Shown here: piece by piece, positions 44,692 through 55,798 of the stretch
Layout of the letters: the number at the start of each line of letters is the position of its first letter
How positions within the stretch are numbered: the stretch's first letter is position 1
Source of the DNA: Boesenbergia rotunda
Taxonomy: Eukaryota > Streptophyta > Magnoliopsida > Zingiberales > Zingiberaceae
Length of the DNA stretch: 64,000 bases
NCBI GenBank assembly: GCA_024364735.1
Contig: JAGFNQ010001187.1
Span: forward strand, 254,198-318,197
Direction of reading: 5' to 3'
The notes under the pieces: model-generated
What the model was told of the DNA's origin: nothing
Databases searched by the model: none
The model's input: only the letters and a program-made list of their open reading frames with translations
Position numbers and translations under genes: made by a program

Positions 44692-45600
44692 CTTGTTGGA
44701 CCTTGGATGGCTAGAGGGGGGTGTGAATAGTCAGACACTTAAACTTCGGCTTCTTTTTGTTTCTGCACTTGAGATTAGCAGCGGAAGACACAAAGACAGA
44801 AACAAAAACAACACAAACAGAAAAACAGAAAGAACAACAGACGCTAACTCAGAGATGTACAAGGTTCGAGGATAACTTACTCCTACTCCTTGGCGTGCCC
44901 GTGAGGTGGGTGATCCCTTGATTGTCGGCATATCAAGCCCCAGAAATCCGGATAACACAGTCTCCTTCTCGGTGGAGAAACCTCTCCATAACAGTCTCAA
45001 GAATATATGATTAAGCACAGAGACTTAAGGAATCTTATAGAGCTCCAGCAAAGCACAAAGAAGAGAACACTTCACCGAGCACAGCATAACACAACCAATG
45101 CAAGAACCTTCAGCTCTTTGTGTCTGCCTGTTGATCGACTCGCAAAGCTCACAACTCATTCAAAGTTCTCAAGAGTACTTTCTCTTCTTCACCAGCCTTC
45201 TCTTAAACCTCTGCTCATCACCAGGTCATCCCAGGCGCGTCTGCAACCAGCTCATCACCAGGCGCGTCTCCAACCAGCTCCGTCACCGCTGACCCACTGA
45301 CCTCTATTGGGCTCAGTCCACTAAAACCTCTTCAACCAAGCCTCAGGTCAGTCGTCAGCTCCAGCCAGACAGTTGTCTGCCCGCGCCAGAAGCCATTGAA
45401 TCCTGGGAATGGAAAACAGACAAACCTGCCCGAAGCGAAAGTCGTCAATTGACCCTCCTTCTTGGTTTGTGTCATCCCTGTATTACCTGCACACTCATCA
45501 AAGGATTAGCACAACAAATCAAAAAGAAATTAGCAGGTATCATAAAGAAATCAGAGCGAAATTAGAAGTCTGACAACGATTCAAATTAAAGTTATCAGAC

Positions 45601-46133
45601 ACTGATCGGTCACCCTGACCGATCAGTTACCCTTCTGACCGATTAGACACACCTCTGATCGATCCAGTCAGGATCTGATCGGTCACACTGACCGATCAGA
45701 GATTGGGGATCGGTCACCAGACCGATCCACCAGCTCACTGGGATTTCCGCCAGCTCCCTAACCTGATCGATTAAGTGACTGATCAGGTTATGCCCTGATC
45801 GATCAAGTGACCGATCAGGTCACATCTGGATCGATCAAGATCCATCCTGATCGGTCCAGGAGGACCCTGATCGGTCTCTTTGACCGATCAGAGTGTTCTC
45901 TAGAATCTTTCTGATCTTTCTCTGATCGTTCACCAGAACGATCAGAAACCACACAGAATGTTTTTGTTCTCTTTCTAATCGTTCACTAGAACGATCAGAC
46001 GCCCTGGATCGGTCACCAGACTGATCCACAACCATAGGAGTTAGTGTCAACTCCCCGATCAGACTCCAGACCGATCCACAACTGCAGGAGTTAGTGCCAA
46101 CTCCCTGATCGGACAACAGACCGATCCAGCTCC
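45601..46133. repeat. GATCGGTCA / TGACCGATC inverted-repeat array in R8 LTR
   Basis: Many CGATC/GATCG half-sites form hairpins: a 12-bp stem at 45601-45612 and 45616-45627 with loop CCC, and an 11-bp stem at 45675-45699 with loop CAC. Later units vary (GATCGATCAAG, GATCGTTCA, GATCGGTCC), often keeping both arms matched. Confidence 0.92.
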
Positions 46134-46279
46134 GACCATTTCGACCCTAAGCCCAAAGAGCAGGCTCCCTTGCCTTCTCTGACTCATTCTGGTCCCGGAG
46201 AAAGAGCTCACGTGCCCTCTCCGACCAGTACACTCAACGCTCAGTCCCTCGGACAAAGACTTCGTGCCCAGCTTCACTC

Positions 46280-46590
46280 ACCGGGACTTTGTTCAACCTA
46301 GCTTCCCTCGCTAGGACCTAGCTTCACTCACCAGAGTTTTCTTCACCTAGCTTCACTCGCTAGGACCCGGCTTCACTCACCGGGGTTTCCTTCCTCCTAG
46401 CTTCACTCACTAGGACCCCGCTTCACTCACCGGGGTTTCCGTCACCCGGCTTCACTCACCAGGACCCTGCTTCACTCACCGGGGTTTCCGTCACCCGACT
46501 TCACTCACCGGGACCCGGCTTCACTCGCCAGGGTTTTGTTCACCTAGCTTCACTCACTAGGGTTTCCTTCCCCAGGCTTCAATCACCGGA
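46280..46590. repeat. CTTCACTCACCGGGG minisatellite in R8 LTR
   Basis: More than ten copies of a CTTCACTCACYRGG core, arranged about 20-27 bp apart in alternating contexts (AGGACCC or GTTTCC after the core). Confidence 0.88.
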
Positions 46591-46831
46591 ACTCGTGCCC
46601 AGTCCCCGACCAGGACTTAAGCCGAACTTATCTTACTCACCTAAACTTAAATCGGTGTCAACACCAAAACAATAATTAGGTCAGACTGCATCAACAAAGA
46701 TGTCACTTAGACTTTTCTCCTTTGTTGTACCTGTATCATGCATACTCACAATGCATATCAAATACAACAATAATCATAACTTAAATCTTTGCCCAAATAT
46801 TAAAACTCATGGTACCTAGATTGCTCCAACA

Positions 46832-47317
46832 AAAGTCTCCTTATAATCAATGTCTTCCTTCTCAGTGAATCCCTTGGCAACAAGACGAGCCTTATACCTT
46901 TCGATATTGCTCTTCGAATCTCGCTCGGTTTTAAATATCCATTTACAACCAACGAGTTTCGAATCTTCAGGCAATTCGACAAGTTCCCAAACGTCATTGT
47001 CTGTCATAGACTTCAACTCTTCTTGCATGGCGTTAATCCCGCTTTCAGGGTCAGAGCATTGTTTGACTTCTTGGAAAGATGTAGGTACAGTTTCCAACCC
47101 TATATCAAAATCATACTCTTGAAAATAAACATAATCACGAGAATTCGTGCTTCTTCGTTCCCTTATGGATTACCTTAAGGGCACTTGTGTTTGAGGTGAT
47201 TGAGGTACTTGCTCATCAATATGAGGCAATACCTCAATTTTTGTGATAGACTCCTCCAATTGCATTGGAGATGTCATGGGAATATCTTGGTTCAATATGC
47301 TCAATGGATTTGCAGCA
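46832..47317 (-). pseudogene. R9: copia RT fragment
   Basis: The minus strand encodes the start of a Ty1/copia RT: NAMQEELKSMTDNDVWELVELP, LVGCKWIFKTERDSKS and ARLVAKGFTEKEDIDYKETF, cut by the R8 LTR at 46831/46832. Upstream (47097-47317) is the proline/glutamine-type linker between integrase and RT, with an interruption near 47170. The lineage differs from R8 and R12. It is the oldest layer in this part because R8 sits inside it. Confidence 0.85.
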
Positions 47318-48249
47318 TGTTGGTGCCCTGGTTAGTTTTGATATGATCAACCAAGTTAAGTTAGGTCATGTTGATTTTTTATACCTCTGTCTAAGTGTGC
47401 AGGAACTTAGGAGTGGAGGAAGTCTAGCGTAAGACGCAGTGGATGAGAATGATTGCATAGGGAAGTGAGCTGACGGGCTCGGTGCATACAAGGGACGCAA
47501 AAACTGTAGAAGAGTACACTGGTGGAGCAAGAAGGAAGTGTGCGACGTCCGAGGGACAAGAAGCCGGAAGGAAGGGCGCTCAAGGGGCGAAAGGCCAGAG
47601 TCGGGTTTGGGTGTGTCTAACTCCGGTTGACCAAAAATCACCCAAGAAGACTGGAAGCCATGCTAGAAAGTGGTCAGAGGTTGCTGACCAAAAGACCCAC
47701 TCTCGGGCGCCCATAAGCATGCGGGCACCTGACCTCTCGGGCGCCCAAGCACTCAGATGCTCCTGTTCATACAGGCGCCCAAGAGGCTAATTTTAGCCGT
47801 TTGCGAATGTTGCACATTGGATAAGTATTAAGCCACGTGTCAGGTACCCAAGAGCACTCAGACGCCCTATAAGTGTCACGTTTGCAAATGGATAACTTTG
47901 ACCGGGACTATAAATAAGCCCCTAGAGCTCAGTTTCCAATCATTCATCAACAGCATATAATTCAGTTATTAGTTTTCTTCTGTCTTGTGCTTCAAAGTCT
48001 ATAAAAGGCTTCTCCGCTTGAAGAAGATTTTGATAATGAGTTTTAGTCGTCTTGGATTAGCAAACACCTAGGTTGCAACTAAGTAAATCTCTGTGTCTTG
48101 GCCTTTTATTAGTTTAATTAGTTTATGTTTGTTTTAATTGATTATTGCAACTAATCTGAATTTTTATAAGACCACACAAAAGATTGGTTTTTATTTTACA
48201 GCGGCAATTCACCCCCCCTCTTGCCGGTCCACCTTGACCCGACACAACA
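47318..48249 (+). repeat. R10: solo LTR, Sirevirus-like (932 bp)
   Basis: It starts TGTTGGTGCCCTGG, ends CGACACAACA, and has a TATA box (TATAAATA, 47909-47916) and the CACCCCCCCTC block near the 3' end shared by R7, R11 and R12 LTRs. No PBS, gag or pol adjoins. Flanks CAGCA and TCCAT do not match, so the solo status rests on structure only. U3 contains GGGCGCCC palindromes (about 47704-47785). Confidence 0.78.
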
Positions 48250-48256
48250 TCCATAA

Positions 48257-49142
48257 TGTGGGAATATCTAGATACCTTGGGTTTTGATATTTGGACAAAT
48301 GTTTAAGTTAGATTTATTGTTGTATTTGATATGCACTGTGAGTATGCAAGATATAGGTATAACAGGAGAAAAGTCCAAGTGAGATCTTGGCAAATGAAGA
48401 AGACCCAACAATAATGATCGAGGCCGAAGGAATCTCCAGAAGGTAAGACGTGACGGATAAAGAGGCATCCGAGGGACGCAAGGCTGATGGAGAAGCTAGA
48501 AGGCTAGGTCTAGGTTGGTCAGGCGAGGACGAGTGCTGAGAGATTGTACTCAGGAAGGGAAACCCTAGGTTTAGGGTTTGGGCAGTTGACTGCTGTTGGG
48601 AGCAATCGATTGATGTTGGGCACAGAGAGATCAGTCGACTGATCTCCTGTGCAGTCGACTAGTGTCGGTTGGAATTCGAACGTTGGGTTGTAACGTTCAA
48701 ATTCGGGTGGACCAGTCGACTGGTGTTGGCACCAGTTGACTAGTAACGATTGGATTAACAACGAGTTCTATTTAAGAAAGCTTAATTTGGCTGGGCAAAG
48801 GTTGACGAAATAAGGTTGGGTAAAGCTTATTAGTAGTCTACCAAGCTCAGATGTGTGTGCAAGTGTTATGATGAAGTTTCTCCACCCACAAGGAGCTACA
48901 TGAGCTAACTGGAGGCTTTCCGGGGAGTCATCCACCGATGGGTTGGAATCGTCCACCTTACGGACAACCATGGAGTAGGAGCCTTATCTTCGAACCACGT
49001 AAATCAGTTTGTCTCTTCTAGTTGTTAGTTTTAGTTATTTGTTATTCCGTTTGCGCACTAACAAGGTATAGAAAGAGAACCGTGAAATAAGTGGGTGATC
49101 GACTATTCACCCACCTCTATCCGTACGATCAAGTCCCAATAA
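48257..49142 (+). repeat. R11 5' LTR (886 bp)
   Basis: It starts TGTGGGAATATCTAGATACC (compare R8: TGTTGGAGCAATCTAGGTACC) and ends GTCCCAATA, with TA in place of the usual CA. U3 carries CAGTCGACTG, CAGTTGACTG and one CAATCGATTG palindrome (48588-48755). Confidence 0.85.
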
Positions 49143-49144
49143 GT

Positions 49145-49156
49145 GGTATCAGAGCA
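49145..49156 (+). other. R11 primer-binding site (initiator tRNA-Met type)
   Basis: TGGTATCAGAGC two bases after the LTR. Confidence 0.92.
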
Positions 49157-49209
49157 GAAGTTCGCTCTTGTTGGACTAACCGCCAAAGGAGCAAATGAGC
49201 TAGAGGAAA

Positions 49210-50830
49210 ATGGATTCGGAAGCTCCGCTAGGATGGGATACTCGAATCCCGCCTCCATACGATCGAAACGATTTCGATTATTGGAGAAAGCGGTTAGAGA
49301 CTTGGTTCCAAATGGATTGGGACCATTGGACCACATTAGAGGTTCCATTCGAAGCTCCGACAAACAAGAAGGGGAAGCGACTCTAACCTCGATATTGGAC
49401 CAAGGATTAAAAGGAGGAAGCAGAGTACGATAAGGAGGTAACGAGAATTATTTTAAATTTATTACCTTCTTATATTGTGTCACGTGTAGGTGAATACAAA
49501 AATGCTTATGAGCTATGGAGAAAGGTGATAACTCTACATGAGAATTTTACACAAGGACAAGGAGTGAAGGAGCCCAAGGATAAGGACTCATTGGTTCAAG
49601 AGAAGGAGAAGGACCAATCGGAAGTTGAATCGAATTCAACATCTGAAGAGGAGGAGGAAGTGGAATCGTCCACATCCTCAAGTGAAGAAGAAGAAGAACA
49701 ATCCAAGGTGGAGGAGATCTTGGAAGTTCAACCCTTAACCTCAACTACCGAGAAGAGTGGGAAATCCCACATCAAATGCTTTGAGTGTGGGAAAATGGGA
49801 CACTAGAAGAGTAGGTGTCTTTTACTCAAGAAGGTAAAAGAGGTAAACCCTAAATTCGATAAAGTTTATTTAAAAACTAATGTGGGTTGTAGGGATGGAG
49901 CTAAGGATAAGAATCATATAATTTGCTTCACGTGTGGTGAGTGTGGATATTACCACACAAAATGCCTTAAGGAAAAGAGAGTTTAAGAAGCTAGGGCATT
50001 TGAAGAAATTGGAGAAAAAAAGAAGTTCAAGTCAAGGGGTAGCTTTAAAGGTAAAAGGGAAGGTAATCCCTTATTTAAAATTTAATCCAATTTCTAATTC
50101 TTATATGCTTGTCAAAAATAATATAGATTACTTACCCAAGCATAATCATGAATTTAGGTATAATGATAGGAATAGGGTTAATAAGGTAGATAACCCTAGG
50201 AAATCATTATCCAAGACTAGACCAAATATGACCCAAACTACCATGCCTAAGGGGAGAAAGGTAGTAAATGAGCAAGGCATTAATCCCAAGAAGAGGAGAC
50301 ATATGTCTAGAAAGGTGAGTAGGTCTAGGAATGTCCAAGGTGGGCATGCTGACTCTAAGGTTAGAACCCTAGAATTAGAAAATCAAGTCTTGAAGGCAAG
50401 ACTTGAAGAAATGGAGAGAGTCATGGATAGATTCATTATTGGACCTTGGGGACTTGACATGTGTTTGGGTGGTTAAAACCCAAAAATATCAAATTGGGTA
50501 CATCCAAAGCCAATAAAAAGAAATATGTTAAGGTAGCATACAACTATGGAAAGGAAGGAAAATCCAAAAAATGGCAAGAATAAGTCATTTAAAATTAAGA
50601 GAAAGAAGAACTTAACCAAGGACAAGGTGTCCAAGGTCAAAAAAGTTATGTTTGTAGGCCAAGTGTCACCGGATGTACACCGGTGTGACCTAGTGATTGT
50701 AGAAGACTCATCCAGGGAGGTGGCTAAGGTTAAGAGCTCAAGGGGGAGCTTTAAGAGTCCAATTAGGATTAATGGAAAATGATCTCGGGAGGATTTCTTC
50801 TGGAAGTCTAGATATACCATGGAGTGTGCC
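49210..50830 (+). pseudogene. R11 gag, degraded
   Basis: The ATG at 49210 gives MDSEAPLGWDTRIPPPYDRN, resembling R7's MEFGYDTRAPLPF start. FEAPTNKKGKRL, LLPSYIVSRVGEYKNAYELW and KVITLHENF align with R7 capsid motifs. Two in-frame stops lie near 49387 and 49408, and a TAG at 49804-49806 sits inside the first knuckle (CFECGKMGH then KSRC). The second knuckle is CFTCGECGYYHTKC near 49925. A coiled coil (LELENQVLKARLEEMERVMD) and GPWGLDMCLGG follow in a shifted frame, and remnants continue to about 50830. The protein architecture is that of R7. Confidence 0.82.
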
Positions 50831-51726
50831 AAAGAATTTAGAGATGAATTTGAGTCTCAATCCTTGGGTTTTGGCACATTAGGGTTGAGTTTCATGCATG
50901 AAAATATAACATTGGGATCATATTGCCTGAAAATTAGTTTTTAATATATATATGTCATATAAACCAATGTTGGGGATCCATTGTGTTTTGGCATGAGCAG
51001 ATATATCAAGAAGAAGTCAAAACTAGGACTTTAGGTCAAGATTCAATTGAACCATTTAGATAGTTTTAGATTTTGTGTTAAACTTGAGATCCGAAATATA
51101 TACATTTTAAAATATATTTTTCCTAAGTAGATACAGGTACCACAAATAGCTCCACAAAATTTAAAATTTTTTGGAGATTTGTGAAATTTATTGTGCATTT
51201 CTAAAATTGGGTCAGAAATATAGAAATAGGCTGATATCAGGGTATCAATCGACTGGTGTAGGAATCAGTCGACTGATAATTCTATAAGATTGAATTTCGA
51301 TGGGATCATTTGACTGGTAACTGTCTCAGTCGACTGATACAAGCTGAAATTATTTTCAACAAAGTCGAAATGTATCCAAATGATGTTAAACATGTGTATA
51401 ATCTTATGGGGGTTATTACACAATGTTTATAATTATTAGAGGTTAAAAATTCAATAATTGGGATATTATTTGAGCTCTTTTTGATGTGTGGCAAAGGGGG
51501 AGAAGTGTTGGGTTTAAGTGGGAAACCAATACACATTTGTAAGAAATCCAAGCTCAAGGGGGAGCATTTGTTGGCAAAGGGGGAGAAGTATCTTTGCAAG
51601 AAAAACATACTCAAGAGGGAGTTTAGGTAAAGGGGGAGCCTAGGTTCCATGATTTATGTATAATCATTTTCTTTATTATTGTTTTCCTAATTTAAATGGG
51701 TTGTCAAATATAAAAAAGTGGAAGGT
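50831..51726 (+). other. R11 3' internal region
   Basis: No pol motif is seen. It has CAGTCGACTG-type palindromes at 51246-51340 (same motif as the R11 LTR) and PPT-like tracts AAAGGGGGAG at 51493, 51576 and 51629 plus CAAGGGGGAGC near 51554. The tract next to the LTR is eroded (AAAAAAGTGGAAGG). Confidence 0.8.
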
Positions 51727-51823
51727 TGTTGAAGCAATCTAGGTACCTTGGTTTAAGTTAGGTTTATTGTTGTATTTGATATGTACTATGAGTATGCCGA
51801 ATATAGGTATAACAGGAGAAAAG
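51727..51823 (+). repeat. R11 3' LTR, first 97 bp
   Basis: TGTTGAAGCAATCTAGGTACC onward matches the start of the R8 and R11 LTRs; it is cut by R12 after AGGAGAAAAG. Confidence 0.88.
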
Positions 51824-51929
51824 TGTTGGTGCAGAAAGCACCCAAGTCAAACCTGTATTTTGATAATGGCAACAGGGTTCAAAAGTTAAGGTATATTGTT
51901 TGTCTAAACATGTTACTCAAGTGTGCAGG

Positions 51930-52130
51930 CAAAGCCCTAGTGAAGGACTGCTAGGCACCTGGCGAAGGAATGCCAGGATACAAAGCCCTAGCGAAGGACT
52001 GCTGGGCACCTGGCGAAGAAATGCCAGGATACAAAGCCCTAGCGAAGGACTGCTAGGCACCTGGTGAAGGAATGCCAGGATACAAAGCCCTAGCGAAGGA
52101 CTGCTAGGCACCAGGCGAAGGGCAGCTTGG
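51930..52130. repeat. 51-bp tandem repeat in R12 5' LTR
   Basis: Units start CAAAGCCCTAGCGAAGGACT at 51930, 51981, 52032 and 52083 (last partial). The 3' LTR has only 2.6 units (60301, 60352, 60403). Because 51 is a multiple of three an open frame of 17-residue repeats appears on the minus strand; not a gene. Confidence 0.93.
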
Positions 52131-52451
52131 TACTGAAGACCTGGCGAAGGACAGCTAGGCGCCTGGCAAAGGACTGCTAGGCAAAAGTCCAACCGGAGGA
52201 GCCAGTTGGCATCAGGTACATTCTCCCGAGGGGAGTAGGTGAGGATGCGTTCCCCGACGAGGGAACAGTAGGCGTCGGTTCGACCTAGGGCTCCATTTTG
52301 GAGGCCTAAAGTCAGAACCAAGACAGCTAAGGCTGTATAAACTAACATATTAATTGCTTTATGTTGTTTTGGACTAACCCTGGATGCAGGACCGAAGGAA
52401 CGAGTGTCTGCAGCTCAGAGAGCCTCAAAGGAGTGAGGCAGAGTCTGAGTA

Positions 52452-52735
52452 GGGCGCCCGGAGTGTCCCGGGCGCCCCCAAGGTGAACACAAAACAAAGT
52501 AAACCAATGTGAGCTTCGGCAGCTTATGGGCGGGGCGCCCCCGTGCTCCCGGGCGCCCCCAGGTGAAGCCAACAAAGCAAGCCAGCGAGAAGCCAAATGG
52601 ATGAGAGTTGACCCGGTCAATCCGGGCGCCCCCAGCGTCCCGGGCGCCCCCAGTCAAGATCTGATCCCGAGTTTGAAGGGATCAGAGCTGACCGAGAAGA
52701 ACTCGGATCGGCTGACACGTGGGGGGCACCCCCAG
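52452..52735. repeat. GGGCGCCC palindrome array in R12 5' LTR
   Basis: GGCGCC centres near 52454, 52474, 52532, 52551, 52623 and 52642, and a GGCACC variant near 52726. Directly upstream of the TATA box. Confidence 0.92.
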
Positions 52736-53163
52736 GTGCTATAAAAAGGGCCCTCGACCCCAAGGCTTCATCAATCAATCTTTCGAACGCATACACGCTC
52801 TTCTGCTCCCGCGCCCTGCTCCGGAAACCTTCCGACTCAAGACTCAAGCGCCGACGACGTCCCGCTGCTCCGAAAAGACAACCTACATCGGACGTCGGTA
52901 AAAGAAGAGTTTCTTTTAAAAAGTTTACTTTACCATACTTGTAAATTCAATCTTGTAAACTGATTTGCGAACTTATAGAATTGCCCGTAGAAAACGGTCA
53001 ACGACCGTGGGCCTTGGAGTAGGAGTCGACCTAGGCTCCGAACCAAGTAAAACTACCTGTGTTCGTGATTAATTTGATTCCGCTGCGTACTTGCTCTATT
53101 ATTTATCCGAAAAGCGTTTTCCGATATTCACCCCCCCTCTATCGGTTCTCTCGATCCAACAAG

Positions 53164-53175
53164 TGGTATCAGAGC
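53164..53175 (+). other. R12 primer-binding site (initiator tRNA-Met type)
   Basis: TGGTATCAGAGC two bases after the LTR. The T-rich leader to 53470 has about four copies of a TCGTTCGAATTTCTTTTAAT-like unit. Confidence 0.95.
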
Positions 53176-53470
53176 GGGGAAGTTCAAATTTGGTGCAACC
53201 ACCAGTTTCAAAATTTTTCAGATTTTTTTAAATTTTCTTTTAATATTTTTTTCTCGTTCGAATTTTCTTTTAATATTTTTTTCTTTCGTTCAAAATTCTT
53301 CTAATATTTTTTTGTTCGAAATGCTTCTAATATTTCTTTTTCGTTCGAATTTCTTCTCGTTGATCGAGGCTGGTGCAACACCCCTCAACAAATATTTTTC
53401 TTTATCCCGCACTACTAATCCAAGACCAAGTCTTGGGATATTTTTTTGTCTAGTTTTCATTTCAGATAAA

Positions 53471-55124
53471 ATGGCCATGCAAGAAGGATTCAGCACAGCC
53501 AGACCTCCTCTTTTCAGTGGAGAAGACTTTTCCTACTGGAAAAGTCGAATGGAGGTCCACCTGAAAACTCAGGTGGACATGTGGATAATCATCCAGTCCG
53601 GACTGGAGATTCCGAGAAATGCTGAAGGAGTACCTCAAAGCTACACAGAGTGGGACACCGCTCTGAAACGGAAAATTGAAGCGGATGCAAAGGCGACCCA
53701 GACCCTTCAATGCGGCTTAACAAAAGAAGAGCTAAACCGGGTGGGCCCTTTCAACAGTGCCAAGGAGCTGTGGGGGAAACTGATCGAGCTGCACGAAGGA
53801 ACATCAGACACTCGGATCAGCAAGAGGGATCTCCTCCTGAACAAGCTGTATACAATTAAAATGACCGACAACGAAACAGCAGCTCAGCTTCACGCCCGAA
53901 TCCAGGAACTGATGAACGGACTGCACACCATCGGTCACAAGGTAGAAAATCGTGACTTAATAAGGTACGCTTTAAATGCTTTCCCTAGAAACACCTTGTG
54001 GGCATCTATGGTAGATGCATACAAAGTTTCAAGGGACCTTTCAAAAGTTAAATTAGATGAATTGTTCTCTGAATTAGAGTTACACGAACAGACTAACTGC
54101 AATTTGGCCGAGAAAGGTATTGCCTTTGTTGCAGGTACAACTGGAAGGACAACAAAGAAAAAGCCTCAATCTGAACCGAGTCTAACTCAAACTCAGACTC
54201 AGAAGACGAAGAAGGAGATAGACCTAAGCTGGTTCGTTGGCAAGAAACTACTACAAGGAATTAAAGAACCAAACCAACAAACGATGAGCCAGTAGAAGAA
54301 AGGATGAACCAGCTGAACCCGCAAACGAAAAGAACAAGCCCAACGTGACCTGCTACGAGTGCAAGAAGAAAGGTCACTACAAGACAGAGTGTCCGAACCT
54401 GAAGGAGACCAAAAATAATAGAAGGAAGAAGAAGGCACCTCAAGCAACGTGGGACGAGTCCTCCTCCAAAGAAGAAGAAGAGGTCCCACAATTGAACCTA
54501 CTCGCACTAACCGTCTCAGAAGAAGTCGAGACTGAGTCAGAATCAGAACAGGACGACGACAGACTGACATTCTCAGAGGACGACGAAATCAAGGTAAGTG
54601 GATTTACTAGAAATCAATTAAACGAGTTAATATCTTATCTTTCTCGAGATTTGGCGAAAGCCAAACTCCGAATCGAATCCCTCCGACAGGAAGTAAAACT
54701 CCTGAAAGAGGGAGCTGACCCTAAACCCTTAACTGAGAAGGTTCAAGAAGGAACCTCTACTCAAGTTGAAAAACTTGAGAAAGAGAACTCCTCCCTGAAA
54801 ACTCAGGTTAAGGATCTTAGATCAGCCTTAGAACGATTCACTTCTGGTTCCAAGAATCTTGACATGATTCTTGGAAAACAGAAATCGGTTCTAAATCGAT
54901 CCGGACTAGGTTATAGAACCAAGTCTCGACAAAGATCCTACTTTGCTGTACTGAACCAGTCCAGACCTAAAGTTCAGGCATGAGTACCAAAACTATGTCT
55001 GAACAAACAAACTGGATCAAACCAATATTGGATCCCCAAGGACAAGATTCACATCTTGCCAAACCATTATCGTGGCTATATTCCAGGGGAAGCCAAATTG
55101 AAAACAATAGTTATTATTAGATAA
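53471..55124 (+). pseudogene. R12 gag
   Basis: It starts MAMQEGFSTARPPLFSGEDF. The capsid part has LQCGLTKEELNRVGPF and LWASMVDAYKVSRDLS. Several small indels between about 54180 and 54345 break the basic linker; the frame resumes with knuckle CYECKKKGHYKTEC, acidic tracts, a coiled coil (LEKENSSLKTQVKDLRSALE) and the Sirevirus tail GSKNLDMILGKQKSVLNRSG. TGA at 54981-54983 sits where relatives have Trp before VPK, and the frame then runs to TAA 55122-55124. At 54591 the codons AAG GTA AGT form a perfect 5' splice-site consensus. Gag and pol are not in the same frame. Confidence 0.9.
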
Positions 55125-55798
55125 AATTCAATTCTTGCTTGCAATTTGCTTGGTTGCTTGTTTATTTAATTTCTGCAATTTATCATGCTTAGATTTAGGA
55201 ATGATTAGTTTAAGGACCAAACCAACTTAACTGAAAATTGACAACATAGTATTGGAAGGAGGTGAGATGATAGTACATTAGGGAAACCAATTCTAATAAG
55301 GTCAAGTACACTTGGCCTCTTTAGACTGGTGAAACTATCCGAAGCTACCGATCCAAGACCCAAACTAGTTAGACCAGAATTTTTCAAAGAATAATTTTGA
55401 AAATGAAATTTCATTGAAAGACTTTGTCAAGGAAAGGGTTGATGATCCAATAAGGCTACGGCCAAAGAAGGCCTAGTGCCTCGCCAAGACCTGGAAGCCA
55501 ATCTCTGAAATTCAAATTCAAATTAGTCTTTGTAAAATTTAAATCTAACACAAATTTTCAGTTACTTGTAGACTTAAATATTTTTTTAAATAAATTCAAC
55601 TATTTTCAAAATTATTTAAGACTTTCAAAATAAATTATGTTTTTCAAAAAGTCTTTTATCAAAACCTGTCTCACAAAACCTATAAGGCTAACGTGATTGA
55701 AAACCCTTGATTTGGGTGAGACAGATTAGGCTGTGAAAATCAATTTAGCTATTCCTGATTCTAATTGGATCCAAATCAACAAAACTCTTTATGTGTAG
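55125..55798 (+). other. R12 gag-pol spacer, AT-rich
   Basis: No coding frame. It is T/A-rich and ends CTCTTTATGTGTAG at 55798; the TAG (55796-55798) is also the last stop before the pol frame opens. It may be the 3' part of an intron. Confidence 0.65.

Larger units (their letters stand above)
42463..46831 (-). mobile_element. R8: Sirevirus-like copia element, 5' part
   Basis: On the minus strand: LTR (44694-46831), PBS (44680-44691), gag (44636 down to 43053) and pol start (43052 down to 42463), where R7 cuts it. The rest of pol and the 3' LTR are lost beyond the R6/R7 junctions. R8 is inserted in the RT of R9; the right flank is AAAGT. Confidence 0.9.
44694..46831 (-). repeat. R8 5' LTR (2138 bp)
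   Basis: On the minus strand it starts TGTTGGAGCAATCTAGGTACC and ends CAAGGTCCAACA. The first 150 bp closely resembles the LTR start of R11. It contains a GATCGGTCA/TGACCGATC inverted-repeat array and a CTTCACTCACCGGG minisatellite, and no gene. Confidence 0.9.
48257..51823 (+). mobile_element. R11: second gag-only copia element
   Basis: LTR (48257-49142), PBS, a broken gag with two zinc knuckles, about 0.9 kb without pol, four PPT-like tracts and the first 97 bp of the 3' LTR (51727-51823), where R12 is inserted. AAAAG (51819-51823) would be R12's target duplication. Layout and gag N-terminus resemble R7, but the LTR sequence is different and closer to R8. Confidence 0.85.
51824..53161 (+). 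repeat. R12 5' LTR (1338 bp)
   Basis: It starts TGTTGGTGCAGAAAGC and ends TCTCGATCCAACA. It has a 51-bp tandem repeat (51930 on, about 3.6 units), six GGCGCC palindromes plus one variant (52452-52735), and TATA box TATAAAAA at 52740-52747. Confidence 0.95.

Noticed and set aside
47318..48249. R10 as an insertion with a target duplication
   Set aside because: Flanks CAGCA and TCCAT do not match, so only the LTR structure is claimed.
51917..52348. 143-residue minus-strand frame (and 60288-60746) with repeated SSPSLGLCILAFL
   Set aside because: Product of the 51-bp tandem repeat in the R12 LTR; length changes with repeat number.
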